A stretch of DNA of 64,000 bases from Meridianimarinicoccus sp. MJW13 (GTDB lineage: Bacteria > Pseudomonadota > Alphaproteobacteria > Rhodobacterales > Rhodobacteraceae): assembly GCF_014901205.1 (NCBI RefSeq), contig NZ_JACNMU010000001.1, forward strand, positions 1 through 64,000, given 5' to 3'. The position numbers and the translations under genes are program-made. A model generated the notes under the pieces. The model worked only from the letters and a program-made list of their open reading frames with translations, had not been told where the DNA came from and ran no database searches. Of the stretch, positions 47,543 to 56,969 are shown piece after piece (positions within the stretch are counted from its first letter, which is position 1; every line of letters begins with the position of its first letter).

Positions 47543-48553
47543 ATGAAACACCTGGTCGCCGCAACAGCCACTCTCCTCCTTTCGGCCGTGTCCATTGTCG
47601 CCCAGCCGTTTTCGCACGGCATCGCGGATGGCCCCACCCCATGGACCGACAAGGTCTTTGACGTTGGAGAAGACCGGTTCATGTTCGCAATCCATTCCGA
47701 CCTGACAGGCGGCGAGCGACCCCAAGTGTTCGAAATCGCCATGGCGCAGTTGAATCTGCTGCGCCCCGAATTTGTAATCAGCGTCGGCGACCTGATCGAA
47801 GGCGGTGACGTGGACCGCGACCAGCATCTGCGTGAATGGGAGGACTACGACCGCAGAGTGGAGGCGTTGAAAGCACCGATCTTCTACGTGGGGGGCAATC
47901 ACGACCTGTCGACGCAACTGTCGCAGGACATCTGGCAGGCACGGCTCGGGCCAAGCTTTTACCATTTCCGCTACAAGGATGTCCTGTTCCTGGTACTCGA
48001 CACCGAAGACAACACCCCGTCCCGGATAGACGAGATCGCGGCCGCCCGTGCACAAGCGGTTGAAATCTACAAGACAGAAGGGCCCAAAGCCTTCGCGGCG
48101 ACCGAATACAACCAGATGCCGGAACGCGCTTCGGGCACGATCAGCGCCGGACAGGCCGCGTATTTTCGGGCGGTCATTGCAGACAATCCAGATGTCCGTT
48201 GGACCTTCCTGTTCGTTCACAAACCGGCCTGGAAACGGGAGGGAGATGTGGCTTTCTCGTCCATCGAAGCCGCTTTGTCCGACCGGTCTTACACTGTTTT
48301 CAACGGCCACGAGCATGTCTACGACTATAGACAAAGACACGGGCGGGATTACATCCAACTCGCAACAACAAGTGGCGAGCAATTTCCGGATCTCGGGATG
48401 TCGGAAGACCATGTAACCCTGGTGACCGTATCTGGCGAGGAGGTCGATATCGCCACGCTGATGCTGTCAGGAATCCGGGACAGGACCGGTTCCATTCCCT
48501 TGGGTGGACACGAGGTGTGCTTTGCCGCAGTCGAGTGCGCAGCAGAGCAGTAG
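47543..48553 (+). CDS. Exported calcineurin-like metallophosphoesterase with altered metal motif
   Basis: The 336-residue protein has a signal peptide (about 1-20, SIVAQ) and a metallophosphoesterase fold. Motifs in order are HSDLTGG, VGDLIEGG, VGGNHDLS, LFVHKPAW and FNGHEHVYDY. The first box usually reads DxH and here ends in Thr, and the second GDxxE replaces GDxxD, so the di-metal site is not canonical, although GNHD and the C-terminal histidines are intact. It would act on a phosphoester or related compound in the periplasm. It is co-transcribed with the porin. Confidence 0.8.
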   Translation: MKHLVAATATLLLSAVSIVAQPFSHGIADGPTPWTDKVFDVGEDRFMFAIHSDLTGGERPQVFEIAMAQLNLLRPEFVISVGDLIEGGDVDRDQHLREWEDYDRRVEALKAPIFYVGGNHDLSTQLSQDIWQARLGPSFYHFRYKDVLFLVLDTEDNTPSRIDEIAAARAQAVEIYKTEGPKAFAATEYNQMPERASGTISAGQAAYFRAVIADNPDVRWTFLFVHKPAWKREGDVAFSSIEAALSDRSYTVFNGHEHVYDYRQRHGRDYIQLATTSGEQFPDLGMSEDHVTLVTVSGEEVDIATLMLSGIRDRTGSIPLGGHEVCFAAVECAAEQ

Positions 48554-48856
48554 ATCGTTTCGCCTGACACCACGGTGGGCAGTTGCAAACCCGGACTGTC
48601 GCGACCGTCAAAAGATCTGATCACAACCGGCTCCAAGTCGGCTTTTGGCGGTGCCGAGATCATCTTGGATTCACGCGCATATGGCTGTCGGCCTGCCTTG
48701 GAAACGTACAGCCGATTGTTCCGGCCGCTTTCAGGACAGGCGAACTACGCGTTCACAGTTTGCTGTACTTGCACAATTCCGGCGGTCCGGGGACGCGCTC
48801 CCCAATGACCTTTTTTCGGACTTTTCTTCCCGTCACTCGAAAAGGCACCTAGCCAG
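48554..48856. other. Convergent intergenic gap
   Basis: No gene is supported in these 303 bases between two convergent genes. Runs of T (CTTTTTTCGGACTTTTCTTCC, near 48808-48829) could serve as a U-tract for the rightward transcript, but I found no matching GC-rich stem immediately before it. Confidence 0.4.
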
Positions 48857-49693
48857 TCAGAGGGATGGCTGCACGGACTCCCCCTCCGCCGGGGCCACCG
48901 CCCGCTGATAAAGATGCCAGGTGGTGTGGCCAAGGATCGGCAGGGTGAAGATTAGGCCCAGAAACGCCGGAACCAGCGATAACAGCATGGTCACGGTGAT
49001 GATTGCCGCCCAGGTGAGCATGACCGCCGGGTTTTCCACGACGACGCGAACGGAAGTGATCATGGCGGAAACGAAATCCATGTCCCGGTCGAGCAGCATG
49101 GGCATGGCCACAACGGTCACCGAGAACAGGACCGCAGACAGCAATGCCCCAACGCAGGCCCCGATCGCAAGAAAGGTCCAGCCCTGCGGCGTGAACAACA
49201 CGGTGTGCAGGAACCCGTCCAGATCCGAAAAGGATGAATCCTTCAGGACAATCACCAACACGGTGCGGAACTGGTAAAACCAGACCCACAGGATGAACAG
49301 GGTGACGAAGGCCATCCAGCCCATCTCGCGCTTGCGCTGATTGGCCATGACGGTGAGGATTTCAGACCAGCCGAAGCTCTCCCCTGCCTCCAGCCGGCGG
49401 GACATTTCATACAGCCCGGCAGCCGCGAAAGGCGCGACCAGCGGAAAGGCGACCACCGCGGGAACGATCATCCAGAGCATGTCGAGCCAGACCAGGCACC
49501 AGACCAGCAGCAGTCCAAACACCGCGTAGAACAGGCCGAAGAAGCCGCTCATGACGGGGCGCGCCAGAAAGTCGGAAAACCCTTCTTTCAGCGACGCGGT
49601 GATATCATCCGCCGTCACCTTGTTCACCTTGGGCAGGCCCCGTTGCGGCGCCTGATTGTCCGGTGGTGTGGACCCTTCGATCTTTGATGTCAT
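48857..49693 (-). CDS. DUF2189 integral membrane protein
   Basis: This 278-residue inner-membrane protein has about six hydrophobic helices. The DUF2189 pattern is recognisable in SLKEGFSDFLARPVMSGFFG at the start, LVAPFAAAGLYEMSRRLE after the first two helices, and SAMITSVRVVVENPAVMLTWA in the second half. The function of the family is unknown. The ATG at 49693 follows GGGAGGAG, so the open frame's upstream ATG at 49726 is rejected. No partner genes are apparent. Confidence 0.85.
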   Translation of the reverse strand: MTSKIEGSTPPDNQAPQRGLPKVNKVTADDITASLKEGFSDFLARPVMSGFFGLFYAVFGLLLVWCLVWLDMLWMIVPAVVAFPLVAPFAAAGLYEMSRRLEAGESFGWSEILTVMANQRKREMGWMAFVTLFILWVWFYQFRTVLVIVLKDSSFSDLDGFLHTVLFTPQGWTFLAIGACVGALLSAVLFSVTVVAMPMLLDRDMDFVSAMITSVRVVVENPAVMLTWAAIITVTMLLSLVPAFLGLIFTLPILGHTTWHLYQRAVAPAEGESVQPSL

Positions 49694-49982
49694 GACACAC
49701 TCCTCCCAAAGCAGGGTTCCGCGCATGTCCGGTGTCCTACAGACCCAGCAGCAATACAGACATCCCGGCCCCGCCTATAAATCTGTATCAGGTAAGGACC
49801 AAAGGCAAGGAATGGGATCATGGCCGTCAGATCCGCCGACTTGCTCGTGGTGCCCGCCGCTGGTCCGCACGCGCAACGCCGCGCCCCTGCAAGCGGCACA
49901 CCTGTGAGAACGCGTCTGTGGCAGGCGGCGTTCCCACAACCATCTGTTATGGAATTGCACCCACGCGCGGGAATGGCAGCCA

Positions 49983-51068
49983 CTAGCGCGCGCGCAATTG
50001 CCCACGCAGCGCGTCAACCGCCGACGGAAGATCGTCCTCGAAACCGGGAAGGAACGCCTGCTGGATTGCAGCATTCAACGCGTCGTCGGCAGCGGCCTCG
50101 CCTGCGGATGACGACCCCACAAGGGCTTCGATCTCCTCGAAGGCTTCAAGAAGCAAAAGCGGCTCGCGCAGGATGCCCTGAACCGTCATGCTGATCGACA
50201 TATGCTCGATCTGGTTGTTGTTCTCGGGCGGGCCTACGAACACGGGCGCAAAGCCGGAAACGCCCCAGATCGTAGAGTTGTCCTGAGCAATCCCGGTGTC
50301 GTATTGCCAGATCGTTCCGACGTGGAACCGCGTGGTGAAGCCATGGTTGAACAACTTGATATGTGTCAGCGGGTTGCGGCGCGACGACCCCACGACCAGT
50401 TGCTGCCAAAGGTAAAGGGCCGCCTGTTCCTTTCCGCCAATGAACTCAGACGTTTCCAGCATATGCTCCGGCGGCACCGCATCAATCAGGTCGTTGGCGG
50501 GCTCGAACAGGTCCAGCGCCGTGTCGAGCGCCGTATCATCGGTGTCGGCCCCCGACAGATCAGCCAGCTTGAAGGCGTGAAACCGGGTGTAGGCCGCGCC
50601 AAGCGCCGCAAGATAGGGTTCGCCCTCTGCCGAGGCAAGCGCTTCGACAACGCCATAGGCGTCCCAACCATCTGCGCGCAACTGGTCGGTATCCACGTCC
50701 CAGAACGCGGATGGAATCTGGCGGCCGGCGTCGCCGGTTCGAAGCGCGAGAACCCTGAGCCCATCCGCATATTCCATCAGTTGCGCGGATGTGACCGCAC
50801 CCTCATCAAGCCGGGCGAGATGGCCGGCGATGGAAATGTCCCCCAGAAGCGGCTGTTCGCTCAGCCCCGCGTCCCGCAACGCCTGGTGCACTTCATTTCG
50901 GGACACCTCGGCCACCGGCGCCGGGCCTGTTTTCCCCTCGGAAATCGGACTTCCTTCCAGCCGTTTTTCCGGAAGCCCGAAGAACAGGAACCGAACCTGT
51001 GGAACCGCCAAAACGACGACCACAAGCACCATGCAGGAAAGCAAGCCGAACCATGCCACCCGTCTCAT
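49983..51068 (-). CDS. Membrane-anchored protein of unknown function
   Basis: I do not recognise this 361-residue protein. A single hydrophobic helix at residues 5-27 (FGLLSCMVLVVVVLAVPQV) would anchor it or act as an uncleaved signal. The rest is acidic, mostly helical and soluble, with no cysteine-rich or catalytic motif. The middle (FNHGFTTRFHVGTIWQYDTG and VGPPENNNQIEHMSISMTVQG) looks beta-structured and extracytoplasmic. It lies alone, leftward, between the DUF2189 gene and a small secreted protein. Confidence 0.7.
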   Translation of the reverse strand: MRRVAWFGLLSCMVLVVVVLAVPQVRFLFFGLPEKRLEGSPISEGKTGPAPVAEVSRNEVHQALRDAGLSEQPLLGDISIAGHLARLDEGAVTSAQLMEYADGLRVLALRTGDAGRQIPSAFWDVDTDQLRADGWDAYGVVEALASAEGEPYLAALGAAYTRFHAFKLADLSGADTDDTALDTALDLFEPANDLIDAVPPEHMLETSEFIGGKEQAALYLWQQLVVGSSRRNPLTHIKLFNHGFTTRFHVGTIWQYDTGIAQDNSTIWGVSGFAPVFVGPPENNNQIEHMSISMTVQGILREPLLLLEAFEEIEALVGSSSAGEAAADDALNAAIQQAFLPGFEDDLPSAVDALRGQLRAR

Positions 51069-51226
51069 GCCTCATCCGCTTCATGTGAGACGTGATTGTC
51101 CAGCAAGCACTGCCGAAGCGCCAAGGGTTGTTGCCATTGGCACGTCATCTGCGCTGGCACCCTTTCCAGCGCGTGCCTTCAGCCCGTGGGTTGGTGCTGC
51201 GGTCGGTGTCTGTCATTTGCGAGACG

Positions 51227-51517
51227 TCACTTCGTGTAGTCTTCGAAACCTTCGACATTCCCGTCGATGACGGTGCAGTTTCCAGCCGCCCGCACGGTCG
51301 GCTCGTCCCAGTTCACATTCCAGTTCACGATGATGGTGTCGCCATTCTGAGATGCAGGAAAGACCGAAATCGCTGCATTGGGCATATCCATGAACTCGGG
51401 AACTTGCCAAAGGTAGTCGTGACAGGTCTTCAGGGCGTTTGTTGTCTGCCTGTCAAAGGCTTGGGCAGCACTGGCCGCACCGACCAGGACCAGGCAAAGA
51501 CCGACAACTTTGTGCAT
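51227..51517 (-). CDS. Small secreted protein of unknown function
   Basis: The 96-residue product has a clear signal peptide (VVGLCLVLVGAASAAQAF, cleavage near residue 20). The mature domain of about 75 residues contains two Cys (ALKTCHDYLW and AAGNCTVIDG) that could form a disulfide, and the segment DTIIVNWNVNWDEP. It resembles the short exported conserved hypotheticals common in Rhodobacterales. AGAGG lies before the ATG. No function is proposed. Confidence 0.7.
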   Translation of the reverse strand: MHKVVGLCLVLVGAASAAQAFDRQTTNALKTCHDYLWQVPEFMDMPNAAISVFPASQNGDTIIVNWNVNWDEPTVRAAGNCTVIDGNVEGFEDYTK

Positions 51518-51646
51518 TGAGAACCTCTTTCAGATGTCCGTATCTGTCCATTCCTGTCCAAGGTTAGCGCGCCACCAGGCTGCGTCCAACAGGAAAGGAA
51601 TTGCTCCGTCCATCATTTCCAGCGCCGCTCTGTCAGCCCCCCCGCC

Positions 51647-54034
51647 CTATTCTTCCCCTTCGCCGGATTCGGACGACCCCGCACCCAGCAACGCGATCAT
51701 GCGCTCAAGCTCCGCGGTCGCAATCTCGCCAATGGACGTCCCTTTCAGTTCGCCCATCGCAACCATGGCGACTTCCATGGGGAACCCGGCGTCGACCAGC
51801 GCAGCCAGATCCTCGCCATTGCCGTCCTCGGCGGTCAGGTCCGTCAGGATGTCGATATAGGCCAGAATTGCGCCCTGCCGTGCTGGCGAAACAAGGCCCT
51901 TTGACGGAAGGTCGGCCAACAGGGTCTCTGTGATCTGTCCGATGTAGTCCTGCAAAGACATGAACGCGTCGCCATGCAATTTCCGCTGCATGTAAACCAT
52001 CCTGACGCGCTCGCGGTTCAGGACCTCGCTCATGATCTCCGCCGCCGCGCTTTCGACAGTGATTAGCCCGCCGATGGGTCGGAAGCGGGCCAGCAACCCC
52101 GGTTCGGCGAAGGCATCGAGACCTAGAATGGCTTCCCCTGCAAGAAACTCAACCGCCTGCCGTTGCTCCTGCGGGTCGACATAGGCAAACGGCCTGTCAC
52201 CACCAAGCGTCTGAGAAACGCCGCCGATCAGTTTGCCGACACTTCCCGCGATCCCGACGTACCGGCTGAGCGCCTCGTCGTAGGTGACAACCAGCAGCGC
52301 CTCTGGATTGCGCGCCTCTTCAACAGCCGTAGGCAGCGCCGCCAGACTGGCGTGTAACGCATCGATCCCGGCGCGCGTCGCCGATATCCGGTCCGCCCCG
52401 ATATTCTCGGTCTGAACCCGAGGATCGAACCGGGCAAGATATTCTTCGCCAAGCTCGCCGGCGCCCCACCTGAGTTCCGGGCGATCCTCCGCCTCTGCTG
52501 CGATGGCCGCAAGTTCCTCTGCGTTCAGTCCGGTGGAATAGCCCCATCGGATGGCGTGCCGGTCGTAGGGTCCGATGATTGGAATGAACCGAGACACGCC
52601 ATCATCCGGGGCCGCCACGTAGTTGAAGCGCCCATAGGCCATGATCGAAGACGTGCTGCCGTTCCGCGCAGTGAATTCAGGGTCTTTCAGCTGTGCCGTT
52701 GTCCAGGCCGTCGAGGCGCGATGATTGTGCCGCAGGCCAAGCGTATGGCCGACCTCATGGGACACTACATAGCGCAGGATGCGCCCTTGCAACGCCTCCG
52801 GCAGCGGTAATTTGGCCGCGGCGGGGTCGGTCCGATGCATCAGCATATAGTAGTAGCGGCTGAAAAGGTTCACCACGTCGGGCCACACCAGGATATGGGC
52901 GGAAAGAATTTCGCCGGAACGCGGGTCGTGAATGTTCGGACCCATGGCGTTCTGCACCGGTTGCGCAACCCAGCGGATCACGCTGTGACGGACATCTTCC
53001 GGGGACCAGTCAGGATCCTCTTCATGGCTTGGCGCATCGCGGGCAATGATCGCGTTGGTGAAGCCCGCGGCCTCGAATGCGGTCTGCCAGTCCTCGACCG
53101 CCTGGCGAATGTAGGGACGCCACCGTTCGGGGATTTCACGCGAGAGATAGAAAACGATGGGTTCAACCGGGTCCGACGGACGCGGCGCATCCGGTTCGGC
53201 GTGTTCAAGACGAAAGCGAAGGGCGGCACGGTCGCGCGATTGCACATCGCCGAACGCGCTTTCATAAACCAGATACTCGGTGAAGAAGAAGCCGACCCGG
53301 TCGTCATGGGCGCGACGCTCCATCGGGGTTTCCGGCAGCACGGCAATCGAATGCGCCGTTTCCACGGAAACCGGCTGTGCCAGCCCGGACTGATCGGTCG
53401 CTTCGAAGGTCAGTTGCGACCGGACAAAGAGGTTGTCGGGAAAAACCGACGCCTCGACAACGTAGGACCGGTCAGGGTCGTTCGGCCCGGGCGCGAGACC
53501 GGTGGAGGCCAGCAGCGCGGCGACCGAATAGCCGACGATATCGCCCCCGAACGCATCGCGCAAATCCACAAGTACGGCCCCGGTGTCGTCTTCCGCAAGG
53601 ATCGGGAAATCGACGATGATGGGACCAAGATTGGCGCGCTCCACGGCGAGGTTCACCGGGCGCAGCTTGTCGCGACCGCCGGTGTAATGCGGATCACCCG
53701 AGACCTTTTCGAACGCGGTGCCAGACAGGGACCGCACCATGACGCGATCCGGGCGCCGTTCCAACTGGATCAGTCGTGCGCCCAGGGCGTTTCCGCCCAA
53801 AGCCACCGCATCGGTGGGATACCCGGACACTTCGGCGTACCAGATCAGTCTGCGTTCAAACATGTCGCGCGGGATCGCAAGCAACAGCTCGCCGTCTTTC
53901 TGGTACAGGTCGAATGCCCCTGACCGCAGCTCGGCACCTGCAACGCGATCCTGGAAAGTCTCTGTTTGCGCCGTGGCATCTGTCGTCGAAAGCGGGATCG
54001 CAAGGGCAATGCAAAGGGCAAATGCGAGGCGCAT
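51647..54034 (-). CDS. Exported zinc metalloprotease, DUF4953/DUF5117 type
   Basis: The 795-residue protein has a signal peptide (residues 1-23, ending ATAQ) and the layout of the family: an N-terminal DUF5118/5117-like beta domain (YQKDGELLLAIPRDMFERRLIWYAEV), then the catalytic domain with the extended zincin motif HEVGHTLGLRHNHRAS near residue 425 and the Met-turn-like SIMAYGRFNYVAAPDD. The C-terminal third is helical. It would degrade proteins in the periplasm or outside. It is monocistronic as far as can be seen, with a gap of 221 bases from the patatin gene upstream. Confidence 0.85.
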   Translation of the reverse strand: MRLAFALCIALAIPLSTTDATAQTETFQDRVAGAELRSGAFDLYQKDGELLLAIPRDMFERRLIWYAEVSGYPTDAVALGGNALGARLIQLERRPDRVMVRSLSGTAFEKVSGDPHYTGGRDKLRPVNLAVERANLGPIIVDFPILAEDDTGAVLVDLRDAFGGDIVGYSVAALLASTGLAPGPNDPDRSYVVEASVFPDNLFVRSQLTFEATDQSGLAQPVSVETAHSIAVLPETPMERRAHDDRVGFFFTEYLVYESAFGDVQSRDRAALRFRLEHAEPDAPRPSDPVEPIVFYLSREIPERWRPYIRQAVEDWQTAFEAAGFTNAIIARDAPSHEEDPDWSPEDVRHSVIRWVAQPVQNAMGPNIHDPRSGEILSAHILVWPDVVNLFSRYYYMLMHRTDPAAAKLPLPEALQGRILRYVVSHEVGHTLGLRHNHRASTAWTTAQLKDPEFTARNGSTSSIMAYGRFNYVAAPDDGVSRFIPIIGPYDRHAIRWGYSTGLNAEELAAIAAEAEDRPELRWGAGELGEEYLARFDPRVQTENIGADRISATRAGIDALHASLAALPTAVEEARNPEALLVVTYDEALSRYVGIAGSVGKLIGGVSQTLGGDRPFAYVDPQEQRQAVEFLAGEAILGLDAFAEPGLLARFRPIGGLITVESAAAEIMSEVLNRERVRMVYMQRKLHGDAFMSLQDYIGQITETLLADLPSKGLVSPARQGAILAYIDILTDLTAEDGNGEDLAALVDAGFPMEVAMVAMGELKGTSIGEIATAELERMIALLGAGSSESGEGEE

Positions 54035-54255
54035 GGCGGTTCTCCTTGTCGACGGTCTTTTGGGCAGGCACGCGCCGCCCGGTTGTCGTGTATGTGTTCG
54101 AAGTTCCAGAATACGTAGACTGAACGGGGCATTGGAGAAAGCGCGATGCCCACGAATTCACCGGAAACAGAGAGGATGGGAGCGCCCCTGAAGCGTGACA
54201 TAGATGAAGACACGGTTTGGCGGCCGCTGGATCGCGCCGCCGCTTCCGTGCCGTG

Positions 54256-55050
54256 TCAGGCCAGCGCCCGTTCCAGCTTGCGCTTCATGGCGTCCTTGTC
54301 GGCCGTCGCCACCTCAAGGATCTCGGCGGCCTTGAGGAATGCCAATGCCGGGAAGGCGCTGGCCTTCGGAGCGATCAGAACCGCCCCGGGCCGATCTTCA
54401 AGCTGCTGCCTCAGCATCCGGTGCATCATGATCCGCATCGCCCCGACTGCGGCCTCCATCGGGCCAGGCACCTCGCTGCTGTCCTGCGCTGTAACACTGG
54501 CCACATCCACCGCGAGCACCAGATCCGCATCCGGCAGCGCATCGAGCGGAAGATTGTTGGTCACGCCCCCGTCCATAAGCACCCGCCCGTCCAGAAGCGT
54601 GGGCCGAAACACGCCCGGAATCGCGATCGACGCCGCCAGCGCGGGTTTGAGAAGCCCCTCGCGCAGAAACACCGTTTCGCGCGCGTGGAAATCCGTCGCA
54701 ACTGCCGTGAAGGGGATCCCCAGCATGTCGAACCGGTCGGGCATGGTCGGTGGCAAGGCAATCTGAACGGCGTGATGCGCGTTGAGAGATCCCGGCATGA
54801 TCGGGAACCGGCCCGGTCTGGACGCCAGGAACCGCTTCATCTCGCGGGCTGGATTGTCGGCAATGCTCAGGATCCACTCCCGAATGTCCCGGCCCGACAT
54901 GCCCGCGGAATACGCCGCACCAATCATTGCCCCCATCGAGGTGCCCGATATTGCCATCGGGTGAAGCCCCAACTCGTCCACGACCTCCAGCACCGGCACA
55001 TGCCCGATCCCGGCAGCGCCGCCCCCGCTGAGGGCAATCGCAAGCCTCAT
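54256..55050 (-). CDS. Patatin-like phospholipase, RssA/NTE type
   Basis: The 264-residue enzyme has the oxyanion loop GGGAAG (9-14), the nucleophile elbow GTSMG with Ser38, and the second dyad residue Asp160 in LMDGGVTNNLP. These are the complete patatin catalytic elements, so lipid acyl-hydrolase activity is expected. It has no signal peptide when started at 55050. The open frame reaches 55233, with another ATG at 55125; 55050 is chosen because family similarity begins there, although its ribosome-binding site is poor. It may act on membrane phospholipids. Confidence 0.85.
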   Translation of the reverse strand: MRLAIALSGGGAAGIGHVPVLEVVDELGLHPMAISGTSMGAMIGAAYSAGMSGRDIREWILSIADNPAREMKRFLASRPGRFPIMPGSLNAHHAVQIALPPTMPDRFDMLGIPFTAVATDFHARETVFLREGLLKPALAASIAIPGVFRPTLLDGRVLMDGGVTNNLPLDALPDADLVLAVDVASVTAQDSSEVPGPMEAAVGAMRIMMHRMLRQQLEDRPGAVLIAPKASAFPALAFLKAAEILEVATADKDAMKRKLERALA

Positions 55051-55313
55051 GGCCGCAGACCGCGCCTTGGATGCCTGCCCGTGGGCGTCCCGATAAATCC
55101 CATGCCCTGAAAATCCCCTGCGCATTTCGTTGACGCAACCTAGAGCGGTCGCAGGCCGGTCTTCAATGGCGTGCGGCGCAAACACTGGCCATGGCGGCCT
55201 ATTTAGGTGACCGGCGGCCAGCGGCAGGCCCACCCATCAAAGACGTCCCGCACCGCCCAGCGGCTGGAACCGAAACCGGCAGAAGCGGCCTGTCTTCCCC
55301 GCGATCCCTTGTG

Positions 55314-56675
55314 TCAGCTTTCGCAGTTGGCCGCCTTGATGGCTTCGACGGCCCGCGCACCATCGGCGCGGCTCATGTACCGGGTCCAGCCGAGAAAATA
55401 GACCAGACCGTCCTCGGCGCGATTGACATATTCGACCACCGCCTGACCCTCGGAATCAAGGATCACAAGCCGCCCCTGCGAGGTTTCCTCTACCATCACG
55501 AAGCCGCCCGGCAGACGTTCGAACAGCCCGCCAAACAGGGCCTTCACCTCGAGTTCCGCCAGCGCATCGTCTTGCGGGCCACTGACGCTGTCGGTCTGGA
55601 AATCGTAATAGCTGATCTTGTTGGCATCGCGCACATAGGCGCGGCCCGAGGTGTTGATCACGTCGTTGTTGAAGATGGCAATGGTGTGGTCGTCGACGAT
55701 ATCGACATCATGCTGTGCCCGCCACGGCCCCCGACGCATCCAGATGATCTCGTCGGTTTCGGGGCGGAATTGCAGCACCATCGAGGAGTCCCGGAAGCTG
55801 AGAAACACATCGCCGCGTTTCCAATAGGGACCGTCTTCGAAAACCGGCTGCACATCGTTCAGGTGCATCGGGTTGTTGTTGTATTCGCTCGAGTTGAAAA
55901 CAAGGTACTCGTATCCGTGTTCGATCAGGACATCACCGATGGACCGACTGTACAGGACCTCTCCGTCTTCGCTGATCTGCGCGATGGCCACATTTCCGAA
56001 GTTGTCATTGACCGTGTAGTCAGCTTCCAGCGGCAGCTTGTCGGGCAGCCAGAAATGCCCGTCCGGTCCACGCTCAAGGGCGTGATGATAGTAGCCGCGC
56101 TTGCTGCGCCAGACCAGATCGCCGCAGGGGGTCAGGCGCACCAGCGGAGAGTGATGGTCCTTGATCAGCAGATCGCCGTTTTCGAGCAAATAGGGATGGA
56201 TGGCGCGAAAGCGCTTGGGGATATGCGCCGTTGCGATGTCGTTCTCGATTTCCGGGGTCCAGCCGGCGAAGAACTCTTCCGGGCGGGTCACCAGCCGGTG
56301 TTCGGTCGCGCCAGACTTCAGGTCGACCAGTTCCACCACATGACGTTCGACCGCACGGTCATAGCGGCTGAGCAGGATGAACCCGTCAGGACGCTCCTCA
56401 GGGGTAGATTGGTCAAAGTTCCAGCCCGAGAGACCGGGAAAGCGATGCGGATCCCGGACCGACATCCAGTTGTCGTCCTTTGCACTCAATGCGTCCTGTA
56501 GGTCTGCGGGGGCCGCAGCAAGCTTGTAGGCAAAGGTTCCGAACGCCCCGAAGCGACTGTGGCCCAGCGTCTCGTTGCGGACCGCGGCGCCGAACAGGAT
56601 CGCGCCGATCGCGGCAAGGAGAAGCAGGAGGAGAACAAACCAAAGCTCAATCTTCTTGAAGAAAAATCGTTCCAT
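55314..56675 (-). CDS. Membrane-anchored arylsulfotransferase-like (ASST) protein
   Basis: The 453-residue protein has an N-terminal membrane anchor (LWFVLLLLLLAAIGAILFG, about 10-30) and a periplasmic beta-propeller-like domain. The arylsulfotransferase-family repeats include KRGYYHHALERGPDGHFWLP, MHLNDVQPVFEDGPYWKRGD, VFLSFRDSSMVLQF and WRAQHDVDIVDDHTIAIFNN. ASST enzymes move sulfate between phenolic compounds through a His intermediate, but this branch may have another activity. It is divergent from the NRPS gene across 294 bases, so a functional link, for example modification of the NRPS product, is conceivable but not shown. Confidence 0.75.
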   Translation of the reverse strand: MERFFFKKIELWFVLLLLLLAAIGAILFGAAVRNETLGHSRFGAFGTFAYKLAAAPADLQDALSAKDDNWMSVRDPHRFPGLSGWNFDQSTPEERPDGFILLSRYDRAVERHVVELVDLKSGATEHRLVTRPEEFFAGWTPEIENDIATAHIPKRFRAIHPYLLENGDLLIKDHHSPLVRLTPCGDLVWRSKRGYYHHALERGPDGHFWLPDKLPLEADYTVNDNFGNVAIAQISEDGEVLYSRSIGDVLIEHGYEYLVFNSSEYNNNPMHLNDVQPVFEDGPYWKRGDVFLSFRDSSMVLQFRPETDEIIWMRRGPWRAQHDVDIVDDHTIAIFNNDVINTSGRAYVRDANKISYYDFQTDSVSGPQDDALAELEVKALFGGLFERLPGGFVMVEETSQGRLVILDSEGQAVVEYVNRAEDGLVYFLGWTRYMSRADGARAVEAIKAANCES

Positions 56676-56969
56676 CAGGGCAGCAACTCACACGATCAAA
56701 AGGTCCCGGCATGGGAAACGGGCGCTTGCCTGCCACAGTTTGGTTTGGTGATTTTCAAGCAACGTCTCCCCCACACCGAACGCTACGGGGCAAGATTGGA
56801 CTTGGCAACGGTTTTGCTACCACGACAAAAACCCGGCCGAAGGGCACGTTTCCTGAATTCCCGGAAAAGTAGAGTTGCAACACATTCAAACAACCCATAG
56901 CTTAATTGTGAGTGAAGCGGCTGCCTGACTTCACAACTCTCGCGCAGCATCAGGAGTATACGATACGAC
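56676..56969. promoter_or_regulatory. Divergent promoter region between the ASST-like and NRPS genes
   Basis: This 294-base stretch holds no gene. Toward the NRPS, TTGCAA near 56875 and TAGCTT 17 bases later are weak -35/-10 candidates in a locally AT-rich segment (56860-56910). No recognisable operator was seen. Confidence 0.3.
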
